Of a DNA stretch of 48,208 nt, positions 1 to 9,364 are shown piece by piece. A program made the position numbers and the translations under genes. The notes under the pieces were generated by a model. The model was not told where the DNA came from. It ran no database searches and worked only from the letters and a program-made list of their open reading frames with translations. Each line of letters begins with the position of its first letter. Within the stretch, counting starts at the first letter, position 1. Source of the DNA: an uncultured Pseudomonadota bacterium (lineage in GTDB: Bacteria > Pseudomonadota > Gammaproteobacteria > Burkholderiales > Methylophilaceae). The stretch spans positions 1 through 48,208 of the forward strand of contig CAINBI010000072.1 in the NCBI GenBank assembly GCA_903846555.1, given 5' to 3'.

Positions 1-2
1 AC

Positions 3-758
3 AAACGCCAACGTAGAAATGAAGAGCGTATCCAAGTGATGAAACCCGCTTCTACAGCTTATGGATTTAAAAATACTTGCGATCAAATAAAGCAATATAA
101 CAATATTGAAGCTCAGCATCTCGAAAAATTCCACCTAAGCGACCAGTCGTTAGAGATGCAATTCTCATCTCGCTACGCCGTCAAAAGTAGCGCTGAACCC
201 AACAATGTCATATATACGGATTTTGGTGCTGAACGCTCTAATGTCATTGATGAAAGCAGCAAGGGTCTTGGCTTACAAATTAGCAAAAAAACAAGCGAGG
301 TGAGTTTAGGCATGATGGTGGGCGTTTCGTCTAAAGCGCTAAAATACAACACCAAAATCGGGGTCATTCGCGGTATCAAACCAATAACCTCAATTGAATT
401 GCGTATTGGCGTTGAAGTGTTAAGCAATACTTCTTTTCGCGTTGGAGTGAAAAATACAAACCTTAATGCTGCGAGACACGTTAGTACCAACCAATTTATT
501 GATAAACAACGGTCTAATACTGTTAATGCTTTTAATCTGGATTTTGAAGATAGTTCGAATCACTTTACTTGTTTACTTCTACCACAACAACTTGCCACAT
601 CAAAACCAGAAACTCTTATTTTTCCTATAATTCAATATAATATTGATGATATATTTCTGTTGAAAATTACTGATGCCGATGTGCCAATCAAACTCACTGG
701 AGCTTTAGAACAATATGACAACTGGGTGCGTGTTACCTTTTCTAAAAACGTCAAATAG
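3..758 (+). CDS. PilZ-like domain protein, 5' end missing
   Basis: The reading frame is open to the left edge of the window, so this is probably the 3' part of a longer gene; a GTG at 36 and an ATG at 39 are possible starts but have no clear ribosome binding site. The stretch D-E-S-S-K-G (residues 72-77 counted from 36), followed by a G-I-V/G-V-I-R and a later I-G-V-E-V-L, fits the D/N-x-S-x-x-G and 'iGvvRw...iGv' pattern of PilZ domains, which bind cyclic di-GMP. An Arg-rich R-Q-R-R-N-E-E-R just before residue 1 could be the RxxxR part, but the distance between the two motifs is longer than usual. The remaining 120 residues are unrecognised. It converges with the efflux operon, whose last gene ends 32 bp away. 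The family call is tentative. Confidence 0.5.
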   Translation, partial: KRQRRNEERIQVMKPASTAYGFKNTCDQIKQYNNIEAQHLEKFHLSDQSLEMQFSSRYAVKSSAEPNNVIYTDFGAERSNVIDESSKGLGLQISKKTSEVSLGMMVGVSSKALKYNTKIGVIRGIKPITSIELRIGVEVLSNTSFRVGVKNTNLNAARHVSTNQFIDKQRSNTVNAFNLDFEDSSNHFTCLLLPQQLATSKPETLIFPIIQYNIDDIFLLKITDADVPIKLTGALEQYDNWVRVTFSKNVK

Positions 759-790
759 AGCCGTCTGCTGCAGTGACTTTAATCCACGCA

Positions 791-2248
791 TTACATACCG
801 TTAGCATTCTTTAGCCCCTCGGCACCAGCCTGCCAACCACCACCTAGTGCTTTAAATAACGCCACTGTAGCAACCAGTCTCGCTTGACGACTTTGGATAA
901 ACGCCAATGCTGCGTCGTTGTAGACGCGCTGCGTATCTAACACATCCAAGTAAGCGGAATAGCCAGATTGATAACGATTTGTCGATATTTCCAATGCTAT
1001 TGCAGCGGCCTCCTGACTCCTAAGTAGTGCGGCTTCTAGCTCGGTGTACTGCCGAAGGTTAACCAAGGCATCATTTACTTCTCTGAAAGCGTTTTGGATT
1101 GCACCTTCATAGCTCGCAAGTGCCTGTTTTTGTTTAGCGCTGGCTTGGTCAACGCGTGCATTGCGCTTACCTGAATCAAAAATAGGTAAATTCAAGCTCA
1201 ACCCACCCGTCCAAATACGAGCGGCCGATTTCAATATGTCACCTAGCACTAAGCTCTCACCACCTAAATTAGCCGTGAGAGAAATGGTGGGATACAACGC
1301 AGCTTTAGCCACACCAATGTTTGCATTAGCGGCAATCATCAGCTCCTCAGCTTGTCGAATATCTGGTCGTGCTTCTAACAAACTTGAAGGCAAGCCTGCT
1401 GGTGGCGTTGGAGGAATGAGCGTCGATGTAATATTGGTCCGTGCAATATTCAAATCCAGCACACCGGTTAAAACTGCCAATTGATTGACACTTAAAGCTC
1501 TTAAGCGATTCAGTTCTGTCAGTTGCGCGCTCAGATTTGCACTAGCCACAGTGGCTTGCTGTACATCTAAGGCTGAGGCAATGCCGCCCTTCAAGCGGCG
1601 CTGAGTTAGCGCTAAACTGGTGTCACGATTTTTTAGGTTATCCTGAGAAACTGCGATTTGCGAATCTAAACTACGCAATACCAGATAATTACTAGTCACT
1701 AGGCCAGATAGCGATAACGCTATCGTATCTTTTGCATAGCGGGTAGACAAAGCCTGTGCAATTGAAGATTCTTTAGCACGACGCAATTTACCCCAAAAAT
1801 CCAACTCAAATGAAGTCTCTAGCTGAACCTTATAATTACTTTGTGGGTTAGCTGAAGTGATGGAATTAGAACCGGCCTCAGTCACGCGACTATGGCTAGC
1901 CGCAGCGTTTAAATCGACTTGCGGCAACAGTGCTGCGCCCACTTCCTGCATGACGGCATCGGCTTCTTCAATGCGCGCAACGGCGAGTTTAAGGTCTGTA
2001 TTATTTTGTAACGCTTTATCAATCAAATCATTCAGTATTGGATCTTGATATAACATCCACCAAGTGCTGGATACCGCAACTTGAGCCTGACTACCTGCTT
2101 CACTATATTGCGCTGGCAAAGGTAATGGTGGGCGCTGGTAATCTGGTCCTACCGATTTACATCCACTCAATAAAACTACGGCTACCGCCAAGCAAACCAA
2201 CTTTAAGTTAAGGTGTTTGATGTAATGAGAATTTAAGTGCGGCATCAT
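791..2248 (-). CDS. RND efflux outer-membrane channel (OprM/NodT family)
   Basis: This is the outer-membrane factor of a tripartite drug/solvent efflux system: a trimeric beta-barrel with a long periplasmic alpha-helical tunnel that docks to the pump and adaptor. The 485-residue length is typical. The N-terminus carries a lipoprotein signal ending L-L-S-G-C (Cys about residue 30), followed by the family phrase G-P-D-Y-Q-R-P. Two outer-membrane efflux repeats follow, with the characteristic A-R-P-D-I-R-Q-A-E-E in the middle and S-Y-E-G-A-I-Q-N-A-F-R-E-V-N-D-A-L near the C-terminus. Its ATG overlaps the stop of the pump gene by 4 bp (ATGA), so it is translationally coupled as the last gene of the operon. 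The exact substrate cannot be read from the sequence. Confidence 0.95.
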   Translation of the reverse strand: MMPHLNSHYIKHLNLKLVCLAVAVVLLSGCKSVGPDYQRPPLPLPAQYSEAGSQAQVAVSSTWWMLYQDPILNDLIDKALQNNTDLKLAVARIEEADAVMQEVGAALLPQVDLNAAASHSRVTEAGSNSITSANPQSNYKVQLETSFELDFWGKLRRAKESSIAQALSTRYAKDTIALSLSGLVTSNYLVLRSLDSQIAVSQDNLKNRDTSLALTQRRLKGGIASALDVQQATVASANLSAQLTELNRLRALSVNQLAVLTGVLDLNIARTNITSTLIPPTPPAGLPSSLLEARPDIRQAEELMIAANANIGVAKAALYPTISLTANLGGESLVLGDILKSAARIWTGGLSLNLPIFDSGKRNARVDQASAKQKQALASYEGAIQNAFREVNDALVNLRQYTELEAALLRSQEAAAIALEISTNRYQSGYSAYLDVLDTQRVYNDAALAFIQSRQARLVATVALFKALGGGWQAGAEGLKNANGM

Positions 2249-5200
2249 ACCGTTTCCTTAGGGCTTTGATTGTTTTGTTCTAGTAGGCTGGCGGCATCAT
2301 CAAAAGCTGAGTCATCTACAAGCAGCTCCTCCACAGGCACATCATGGTGCTTTCTATCCACATGCGTATTACTGAGCCAGGTAAAAAACAAGGGGATAAA
2401 TATCGTAGCAACAAAAGTAGCTAATAACATGCCGCCAAATACGCCAGTACCCATGCTCTGACGTGCTGCGGCTCCTGCACCGGTGGCTAATACCAAAGGC
2501 ACAATGCCTAATACAAACGCCATTGAAGTCATGATAATGGGTCTAAATCTCATTCTAGCCGCCTCCAACGCAGCTTGTGCCACGGGCATGCCTGCCTCCA
2601 TTTTCTGGCTAGCAAATTCAACAATCAAAATTGCATTTTTTGCAGCCAAACCCACCAAAGTAATCAAACCGATTTGAAAGTAAATATCATTGGGCATTCC
2701 ACGGAATAGCACTGCCAACAAAGCACCAGCTAAGGCAAACGGTACCGCCATAATTACCGCTAATGGCAAGGCCCAGGTTTCAAACTGTGCTGCCAAAATC
2801 AAAAACACCATAATGATGGCAAAGCCAAATGCAAAAATAGCGGCTGAACCAGTACGTTTTTCTTGATACGCTTGGCCAGTCCAAGCAATTTGATAGCCGT
2901 CTGGTAGGTTTTGTGCAGCAATATCCTCTACCATTTGAATGGTTTCACCTGAGCTGACACCCGACGCACCGCCACCCAACACTTTGGCTGACAATAAGCC
3001 GTTGTAACGCTCCAATTGCTCTGCGCCTACAACATCACTGACTTTACTCAGGGCCGATAGCGGAACCATTTGACCGCCGTTTGAACGCACATAGACTTTG
3101 CCTAAATCATCAGCCTTCATGCGGTACTGTGCCTCGGCCTGCAATTGCACGCGATAGGTACGACCAGATTTATTAAAATCATTTACGTATAACGAGCCCA
3201 TTGTACTTTGCAAGGTTGCGTAAATGTCCGCCACAGGCACGCCTTGAGAGATGGCTTTAGCTTCATCGACTTCAACAAATAACTGCGGCACAGTGGGGCG
3301 GAAGAAGGTGTTGATACCCGTTAGGCGCTTCTCGCTTTTTAATGCCTCAGTAAAACTATTGACTACTGTAGACAGATGCATGGGGTCAGTATCACTGCGG
3401 CTTTGCACGTACACCTCAAAGCCACCAGAACTGCCTAAGCCACGAATGGCTGGTGGATTAAAGGCAATCGCTATCCCGTCAGGTTGCTGCATACCAATAC
3501 CAAAGAGTTTTTTAACAATATCGCCTGCGGTCGTTTTACGTTCGGCCCAATCTTTTAAGCGAACAAACATAGTCGCGGCACTGGTTTTATTGCCCCCGCC
3601 GATCAAATCAAACCCATTCACCGCAAACTCATGCGCCACAGCAGGATCTTTTGCTATGGCGGAACGCACGGCCTCAGTTGTTTTACTGGTGCGACTCAAG
3701 GTAGCACCATCTGGCATAATCACCGCCGTCACCACATAACCCTGATCTTCCGCAGGTACAAAACTACCCGGCACGCTTCTTAACAACACCACAACCAGTG
3801 CAATAATGGCCGCAAAAACCAAAGTACCCATCAATTTATGATGCAGCGTTAAATTAACCGTACTTGTATAAAGGTTCGTTAACTTTTCAAAGGCACGATT
3901 AAATGGCTTAAAAAATGGAGATTCTTCATGCACTGATTTCAATAAAATGGCACATAAAGCGGGTGTAAGCGTTAACGCAACCACGCCAGAAATAACTACA
4001 GCAACCGCTACAGTGACGGCAAACTGACGGTACATTTCACCCGCAATGCCGCCTAAAAATGCCACTGGCACAAATACAGCACACAGCACCAATACAATAG
4101 CCACAACCGCGCCAGACACTTGCTCCATCGACTTAATGGCCGCTTTCATAGGTGACAATTTCTCTTCTGTCATCAATCTTTCTACGTTTTCCAACACCAC
4201 AATCGCGTCATCCACCACGATACCGATAGAAAGTACCATCGCAAATAAGGTGAGGGTATTGATAGAAAATCCAAAAATCCATAGACCAGCGAAGGTACCT
4301 ATCAGTGAGATAGGCACAGCAATCAATGGAATCAGGGTGGCACGCCAACTTTGCAAGAATAAAAACACCACCAGAACAACCAAGATCATGGCCTCACCTA
4401 GCGTTTTCACCACCTCAGTAATAGAGGACTTGACGAAATCGCTGGTGTCATAAGGCACTTCCCAATCTACGCCAGCGGGAAATCTATGCTTTAATTCAGT
4501 CATCTTTTCTTTAACTGATTTTGCAGTATCAAGGGCATTAGCGCCCGATTGCAAGAAAATAGGAATGCCCACGCCTGGCAAACCATCTAAGGAAGTACGC
4601 ACGTTATAACTTTGTGAACCTAATTCAATGCGTGCGACATCTTTTAGATAAAGCACGCCACGCGGGCCGTCCGCACGAATAACAATGTTGCCAAATTCAC
4701 TAGGCTCAATCAAGCGTCCTTTAGCGGTTACCGTGTAAACAAGTTGCTGACTGGAGGGTGATGGTTCTTGCCCAATTTTACCCGCAGCATACTGTGCATT
4801 CTGTGAGCGAATGGCATTGGCAATATCGGTAGTCGTCACACCAAGCTGAGACATACGATCTGGACGTAACCAAACGCGCATGGAGTAATCTTGCGCACCA
4901 AAAATAGTCGCATCCCCTACGCCTTTAATACGCTTAATGTCATCCAGCACATTCAGCGTGGCGTAGTTGCTTAAAAATAGTGGGTCGTATTTCTTTTGCT
5001 TGTCGGTCAACATGACCACCAGCAAAATGTCATTCGAGCGCTTTTGAACCACTAAGCCAGTGCGGCGCACCTCGTCGGGCAAGCGTGGCAATGCAATGTT
5101 CACGCGATTACTCACGTTAAACGTCGCCTGATTAATATCCGTACCCACTTCAAATGTAGCGGTGATAGTTAAGGTGCCGCTGGAATCTGCGCTAGAGTTA

Positions 5201-5433
5201 AAATATAACAAACCTTCAACCCCGCTCAACTGCTCCTCAATCGGTGCTGCAACCGTTTTAGAAAGCGTATCAGCGCTTGCGCCTGGATAGGTAGCGGTAA
5301 CCAACACTGTCGGCGGAGCAATCTGTGGATATTGTGCAATAGGTAATTTCAGTGCAGCCGCTAGGCCTGCCAGCACAATAATGATGGACAAAACACTGGC
5401 AAAAATAGGCCGAGTAATAAAAAATCTAGTCAT
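2245..5433 (-). CDS. RND multidrug efflux permease (HAE1 family)
   Basis: This is the inner-membrane proton-driven pump of the tripartite system, 1062 residues, the normal length for AcrB/MexF relatives. It begins T-R-F-F-I-T-R-P-I-F-A, as the family does, with one membrane helix, a large periplasmic loop, the cluster of helices 2-7, a second loop and helices 8-12. The proton-relay residues are present: D408-D409 in I-G-I-V-V-D-D-A-I-V-V-L-E-N-V and K932 in G-L-A-A-K-N-A-I-L-I-V-E-F. No frameshift or missing key residue was seen. It lies 37 bp after the adaptor gene and overlaps the channel gene. The N-terminal porter region reads more like MexF/BpeF-type pumps than AcrB, but substrate cannot be assigned. 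Confidence 0.97.
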   Translation of the reverse strand: MTRFFITRPIFASVLSIIIVLAGLAAALKLPIAQYPQIAPPTVLVTATYPGASADTLSKTVAAPIEEQLSGVEGLLYFNSSADSSGTLTITATFEVGTDINQATFNVSNRVNIALPRLPDEVRRTGLVVQKRSNDILLVVMLTDKQKKYDPLFLSNYATLNVLDDIKRIKGVGDATIFGAQDYSMRVWLRPDRMSQLGVTTTDIANAIRSQNAQYAAGKIGQEPSPSSQQLVYTVTAKGRLIEPSEFGNIVIRADGPRGVLYLKDVARIELGSQSYNVRTSLDGLPGVGIPIFLQSGANALDTAKSVKEKMTELKHRFPAGVDWEVPYDTSDFVKSSITEVVKTLGEAMILVVLVVFLFLQSWRATLIPLIAVPISLIGTFAGLWIFGFSINTLTLFAMVLSIGIVVDDAIVVLENVERLMTEEKLSPMKAAIKSMEQVSGAVVAIVLVLCAVFVPVAFLGGIAGEMYRQFAVTVAVAVVISGVVALTLTPALCAILLKSVHEESPFFKPFNRAFEKLTNLYTSTVNLTLHHKLMGTLVFAAIIALVVVLLRSVPGSFVPAEDQGYVVTAVIMPDGATLSRTSKTTEAVRSAIAKDPAVAHEFAVNGFDLIGGGNKTSAATMFVRLKDWAERKTTAGDIVKKLFGIGMQQPDGIAIAFNPPAIRGLGSSGGFEVYVQSRSDTDPMHLSTVVNSFTEALKSEKRLTGINTFFRPTVPQLFVEVDEAKAISQGVPVADIYATLQSTMGSLYVNDFNKSGRTYRVQLQAEAQYRMKADDLGKVYVRSNGGQMVPLSALSKVSDVVGAEQLERYNGLLSAKVLGGGASGVSSGETIQMVEDIAAQNLPDGYQIAWTGQAYQEKRTGSAAIFAFGFAIIMVFLILAAQFETWALPLAVIMAVPFALAGALLAVLFRGMPNDIYFQIGLITLVGLAAKNAILIVEFASQKMEAGMPVAQAALEAARMRFRPIIMTSMAFVLGIVPLVLATGAGAAARQSMGTGVFGGMLLATFVATIFIPLFFTWLSNTHVDRKHHDVPVEELLVDDSAFDDAASLLEQNNQSPKETV

Positions 5434-5470
5434 GTTAAATCTCGCTTGAGCTTATTTTTGGTGCTTATTT

Positions 5471-6709
5471 TTATTTAGCAGCGGGCTTATTAGCTGCTAG
5501 CGTTTCGGGCGCCTGACTCGGCGCAGCCCCTAATGCATGTGGCGCCACTGAAGCACCAGGGCGTAACTTGATAATGTTATCAACAATCACTTTTTCTCCC
5601 GCGCTCAGCCCGCTGAGTATCACCCAATTTTTACCCGCCCAATTACCCGCGACTATGGGCTTTATAACCGCTTCATTTTTATCATTAGCCACAAACACAA
5701 ACTTACCTTGATCATTCGTCACGACTGCTGTTTGCGGTACAACAAATACACCATCTTGTTTGCCAGTAGTCACACGAATACGCACAAACTGGCCAGGCAA
5801 TAAGCGTTTATCTTCATTTTCAAATGTTGCACGTAATTGCTGAGTACCCAATTGCGGATCAATACCGCTCGCAGCAAAATTCAACTTTCCTTTTTTGCCG
5901 TATTCTGTGCCATCAGGTAACAACAACGTGACTTCTTCCACATTGGCTGGCGTTAAATGACCGCCCAATTGTGCCAACTCGCTATCAGACATACTGAACC
6001 GTACCCAAATAGGGCTAATTTGACTCACTTTAGTCAGTAAGCTTGTGTTCGCGCTGACTAATGCACCTTCAGAAAACTCAAACCGACCAGCAATGCCTGA
6101 TAAAGGTGAGGTCACCGTGGTGTAAGATAGATTTAACTGCGCTTCACGCACCCCAGCCGCATATTGCGCAAGCCCTGCTCGGGCTAAAGCATGGTCAGAC
6201 ATAGCATTGTCCGACTCACGTTGACTAATGGATTGCGTGGCTAATAAACCATCTAAACGCTTAGATTCGCGTTGAGTTTGCTCAACCCTTGATTCTTGCT
6301 GCGCTAATTGCGCCTTCGCATTTGAAAGTGCAATTTGAAATGGCACAGGGTCAATTAAAAACATCGCCTGCCCAGCTTTAATCGGCGCGCCTTCTTCAAA
6401 CAGTTTTTTAAGTAAAATACCACCCACACGCGGTCTAATCTCAACCTCTTTAGCACCTTCGGTTTGTGCTACTGCTTCTGCGCTAATCGGTACAGTCGTT
6501 GGCTGCAATTCAATCACACTCACTGGCATTGCGGGCATTGCCCCGCCAGCCTGCGCCGCGACATCGTCTTTTTTACCACAGCCCAATAATGCAAGGCTTG
6601 CGATTAAGACTACAGCGGTAAGCTTGGCAGTCATCGCAGGCGGAACGCACTGAAATGTACTTTTTTGTGAATGCGGCTTAAATTGATTGAATGATGTGCT
6701 GAATATCAT
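5471..6709 (-). CDS. RND efflux periplasmic adaptor (membrane fusion protein)
   Basis: This is the periplasmic adaptor linking pump to channel. The sequence shows a lipoprotein signal (V-V-L-I-A-S-L-A-L-L-G-C-G-K-K), then the barrel-sandwich half E-V-E-I-R-P-R-V-G-G-I-L, a helical hairpin rich in Gln/Ala, the second lipoyl half with T-V-T-S-P-L-S-G-I-A-G-R, and a C-terminal membrane-proximal domain. I place the start at 6709 because GGAG (minus strand) lies 5 bases upstream. The frame is open to a further ATG at 6745 without a comparable site, and an internal ATG at 6634 sits immediately before the lipobox region and would give a more conventional signal length. It is the first gene of the efflux operon and divergent from the TetR-family regulator. 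Confidence 0.93.
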   Translation of the reverse strand: MIFSTSFNQFKPHSQKSTFQCVPPAMTAKLTAVVLIASLALLGCGKKDDVAAQAGGAMPAMPVSVIELQPTTVPISAEAVAQTEGAKEVEIRPRVGGILLKKLFEEGAPIKAGQAMFLIDPVPFQIALSNAKAQLAQQESRVEQTQRESKRLDGLLATQSISQRESDNAMSDHALARAGLAQYAAGVREAQLNLSYTTVTSPLSGIAGRFEFSEGALVSANTSLLTKVSQISPIWVRFSMSDSELAQLGGHLTPANVEEVTLLLPDGTEYGKKGKLNFAASGIDPQLGTQQLRATFENEDKRLLPGQFVRIRVTTGKQDGVFVVPQTAVVTNDQGKFVFVANDKNEAVIKPIVAGNWAGKNWVILSGLSAGEKVIVDNIIKLRPGASVAPHALGAAPSQAPETLAANKPAAK

Positions 6710-6799
6710 TGAGACTCCATGTCTTTTGATTGGACTACGCGCCATTTAGGCTACGCTAGTGATTGGGCGTTATGTTTAGTGTGCTTAATCAAACTTGTT

Positions 6800-6819
6800 T
6801 ACATGCAAATTTGAATGTA
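6800..6819. promoter_or_regulatory. AcrR-like operator, upstream palindrome
   Basis: A 20-bp near-perfect palindrome with half site TACATGCAAA against TACATTCAAA (9 of 10 matches). It lies upstream of the efflux adaptor gene and next to a second palindrome at 6823-6846. Its position and its TACAT...ATGTA form suit binding by the divergent AcrR-type repressor; binding itself is inferred. Confidence 0.6.
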
Positions 6820-6820
6820 T

Positions 6821-6846
6821 ATTATATACAAACAAGAATGTATGTA
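6821..6846. promoter_or_regulatory. AcrR-like operator with minus-strand -10 element
   Basis: The block 6823-6846 ends with GAATGTATGTA, identical to one arm of the known Escherichia coli AcrR site, and its other arm TATATACA is close to the matching arm. A TATAAT hexamer on the minus strand (6826 to 6821) overlaps its edge and would be the -10 element of the efflux operon, giving a leader of about 100 bases. A repressor on either palindrome would block it. No good -35 hexamer is seen. Confidence 0.55.
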
Positions 6847-6890
6847 TATATGTTTAAAGAAGGCAATCTAAGCCATCTTTGATAGAGTCG

Positions 6891-7141
6891 ATGAGGGCAC
6901 CTTGCACGAAATCCAATACGAGGCATTTTTATTTAAAAGAGACCTTTGCACGAGCTAATTTTAACCCTAAAACCCATCAACATCGTCATTCCCGCATAGG
7001 CGGGAATCCAGTTAAGTTGTTGATTCGCCTAGATTCCCGCCTACGCGAGAATGACGATAATTGGCGATTTTATATTAAATTGTGGTTAATTTCGCTTCAT
7101 GCAAAGGTCTCTAATAATAACTTCGTGCAAAATCCCCTCAT
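6891..7141. repeat. Outer inverted repeat enclosing the first 173-bp element
   Basis: Bases 6891-6910 (ATGAGGG, four bases, TTGCACGAA) and 7122-7141 are inverted copies matching at 17 of 20 positions. They bracket the 173-bp element at 6939-7111 with 28 and 10 bases of other sequence between. Both arms contain TTGCACGAA, which is also part of the inner element's terminal repeat, so this may be an older related element into which the inner one jumped. No target duplication is evident at the outer ends. Confidence 0.5.
6939..7111 (-). mobile_element. 173-bp MITE-like element, copy 1
   Basis: Non-autonomous element with terminal inverted repeats beginning GAGACCTTTGCACGA (left) and GAGACCTTTGCATGA (right, read inward). 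Its core at 6984-7056 is a pair of palindromes of the form GTCATTCCCGC...GCGGGAAT separated by about 25 bases. It is in the opposite orientation to copies 2 and 3. The flanks TAAAA (6934-6938) and TAATA (7112-7116) match at 4 of 5 positions, a decayed duplication. It has no transposase and no credible coding frame. It sits between the efflux operator and the TetR-family gene, about 77 bp upstream of that gene. Confidence 0.8.
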
Positions 7142-7188
7142 TATTGAAATTTATTTTGATCATTGAATATGCAGGATAGCTAAAATAA

Positions 7189-7806
7189 ATGGTAAGAAAA
7201 ACTAAAGAAAACGCAGAACTTACCCGCCAACGCATTATTGATGCCGCACGCACAGTGTTTTTAGCGCGTGGCGTTAGTCGCTCCACCTTAGAGCATATTG
7301 CAAGCCAAGCGGAAGTGACACGCGGTGCGGTGTATTGGCATTTCAAAAACAAAACAGAATTATTCCACGCAATTCGCGACAAGGTAGTTTTACCACTGAT
7401 AGACCGCATGGATGACACCCTGACCTTAGAAGGTAGCGAAGACCCGCTTACTCAAATTGAAAACAGCCTGTGCGACACTATCAATGAGCTCAACGAGAAT
7501 ATTGAAATGCGTCAGATCTATGAAATTATGATGATTAAATGCGAGTATGTAGATGAGTTTGCAACAGTGCTGCAACAAATTCTCAACAACTGCGCCAATA
7601 TTACCGAAAAAATTCAACTCGCTTACGAGCGCGCACAAACCCAAAACCTGTTAGCTAACGCATATACACCACATGCATTAGCGCTTGATACCCATTTATT
7701 TTTTAGCGGCTTACTGCACATGTGGGTAAAAGATTTTGACGGAAGCAGATTCCGCTTTCAAGCGACAGATTTAATTAAATCACATATCAATTTACGTAGA
7801 AAATAG
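7189..7806 (+). CDS. TetR/AcrR-family transcriptional repressor
   Basis: A 205-residue DNA-binding regulator. The N-terminal helix-turn-helix is clear: T-R-Q-R-I-I-D-A-A, then T-L-E-H-I-A-S-Q-A-E-V-T-R-G-A-V-Y-W-H-F-K-N-K-T-E-L (residues about 13-60), the pattern of AcrR, TtgR and MexZ-type repressors. The C-terminal domain, which binds ligands in this family, is the AcrR-like type. It is divergent from the RND efflux operon, and two AcrR-like palindromes lie between them, so it very likely represses the pump until a substrate is bound. Because a repeat element is inserted between the operators and this gene, its own promoter may lie in the 77 bp to the right of the element and may no longer be autoregulated. 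Confidence 0.92.
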   Translation: MVRKTKENAELTRQRIIDAARTVFLARGVSRSTLEHIASQAEVTRGAVYWHFKNKTELFHAIRDKVVLPLIDRMDDTLTLEGSEDPLTQIENSLCDTINELNENIEMRQIYEIMMIKCEYVDEFATVLQQILNNCANITEKIQLAYERAQTQNLLANAYTPHALALDTHLFFSGLLHMWVKDFDGSRFRFQATDLIKSHINLRRK

Positions 7807-7930
7807 ACACATAATCGTCTTGGCTAAAAAGACACCCATGTCTTCTCTAGCATATTGTGAGTAAACTGAGATTTACAGTACATTTCACCCCGCTTGAATG
7901 GCCATGCGACTTCAACACAAATTAAGGTAA

Positions 7931-9337
<1,407 letters not shown>

Positions 9338-9364
9338 TTTATTGAGCGTCATAGGCTACAGCGT

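Noticed and set aside
6879-7166. Open frame of 95 codons across the first repeat element
   Set aside because: It is produced by the palindromic repeat; peptides of the H-S-R-I-G-G-N-P and L-D-S-R-L-R-E-N-D-D type arise wherever this repeat is translated. It has no ribosome binding site or family likeness.
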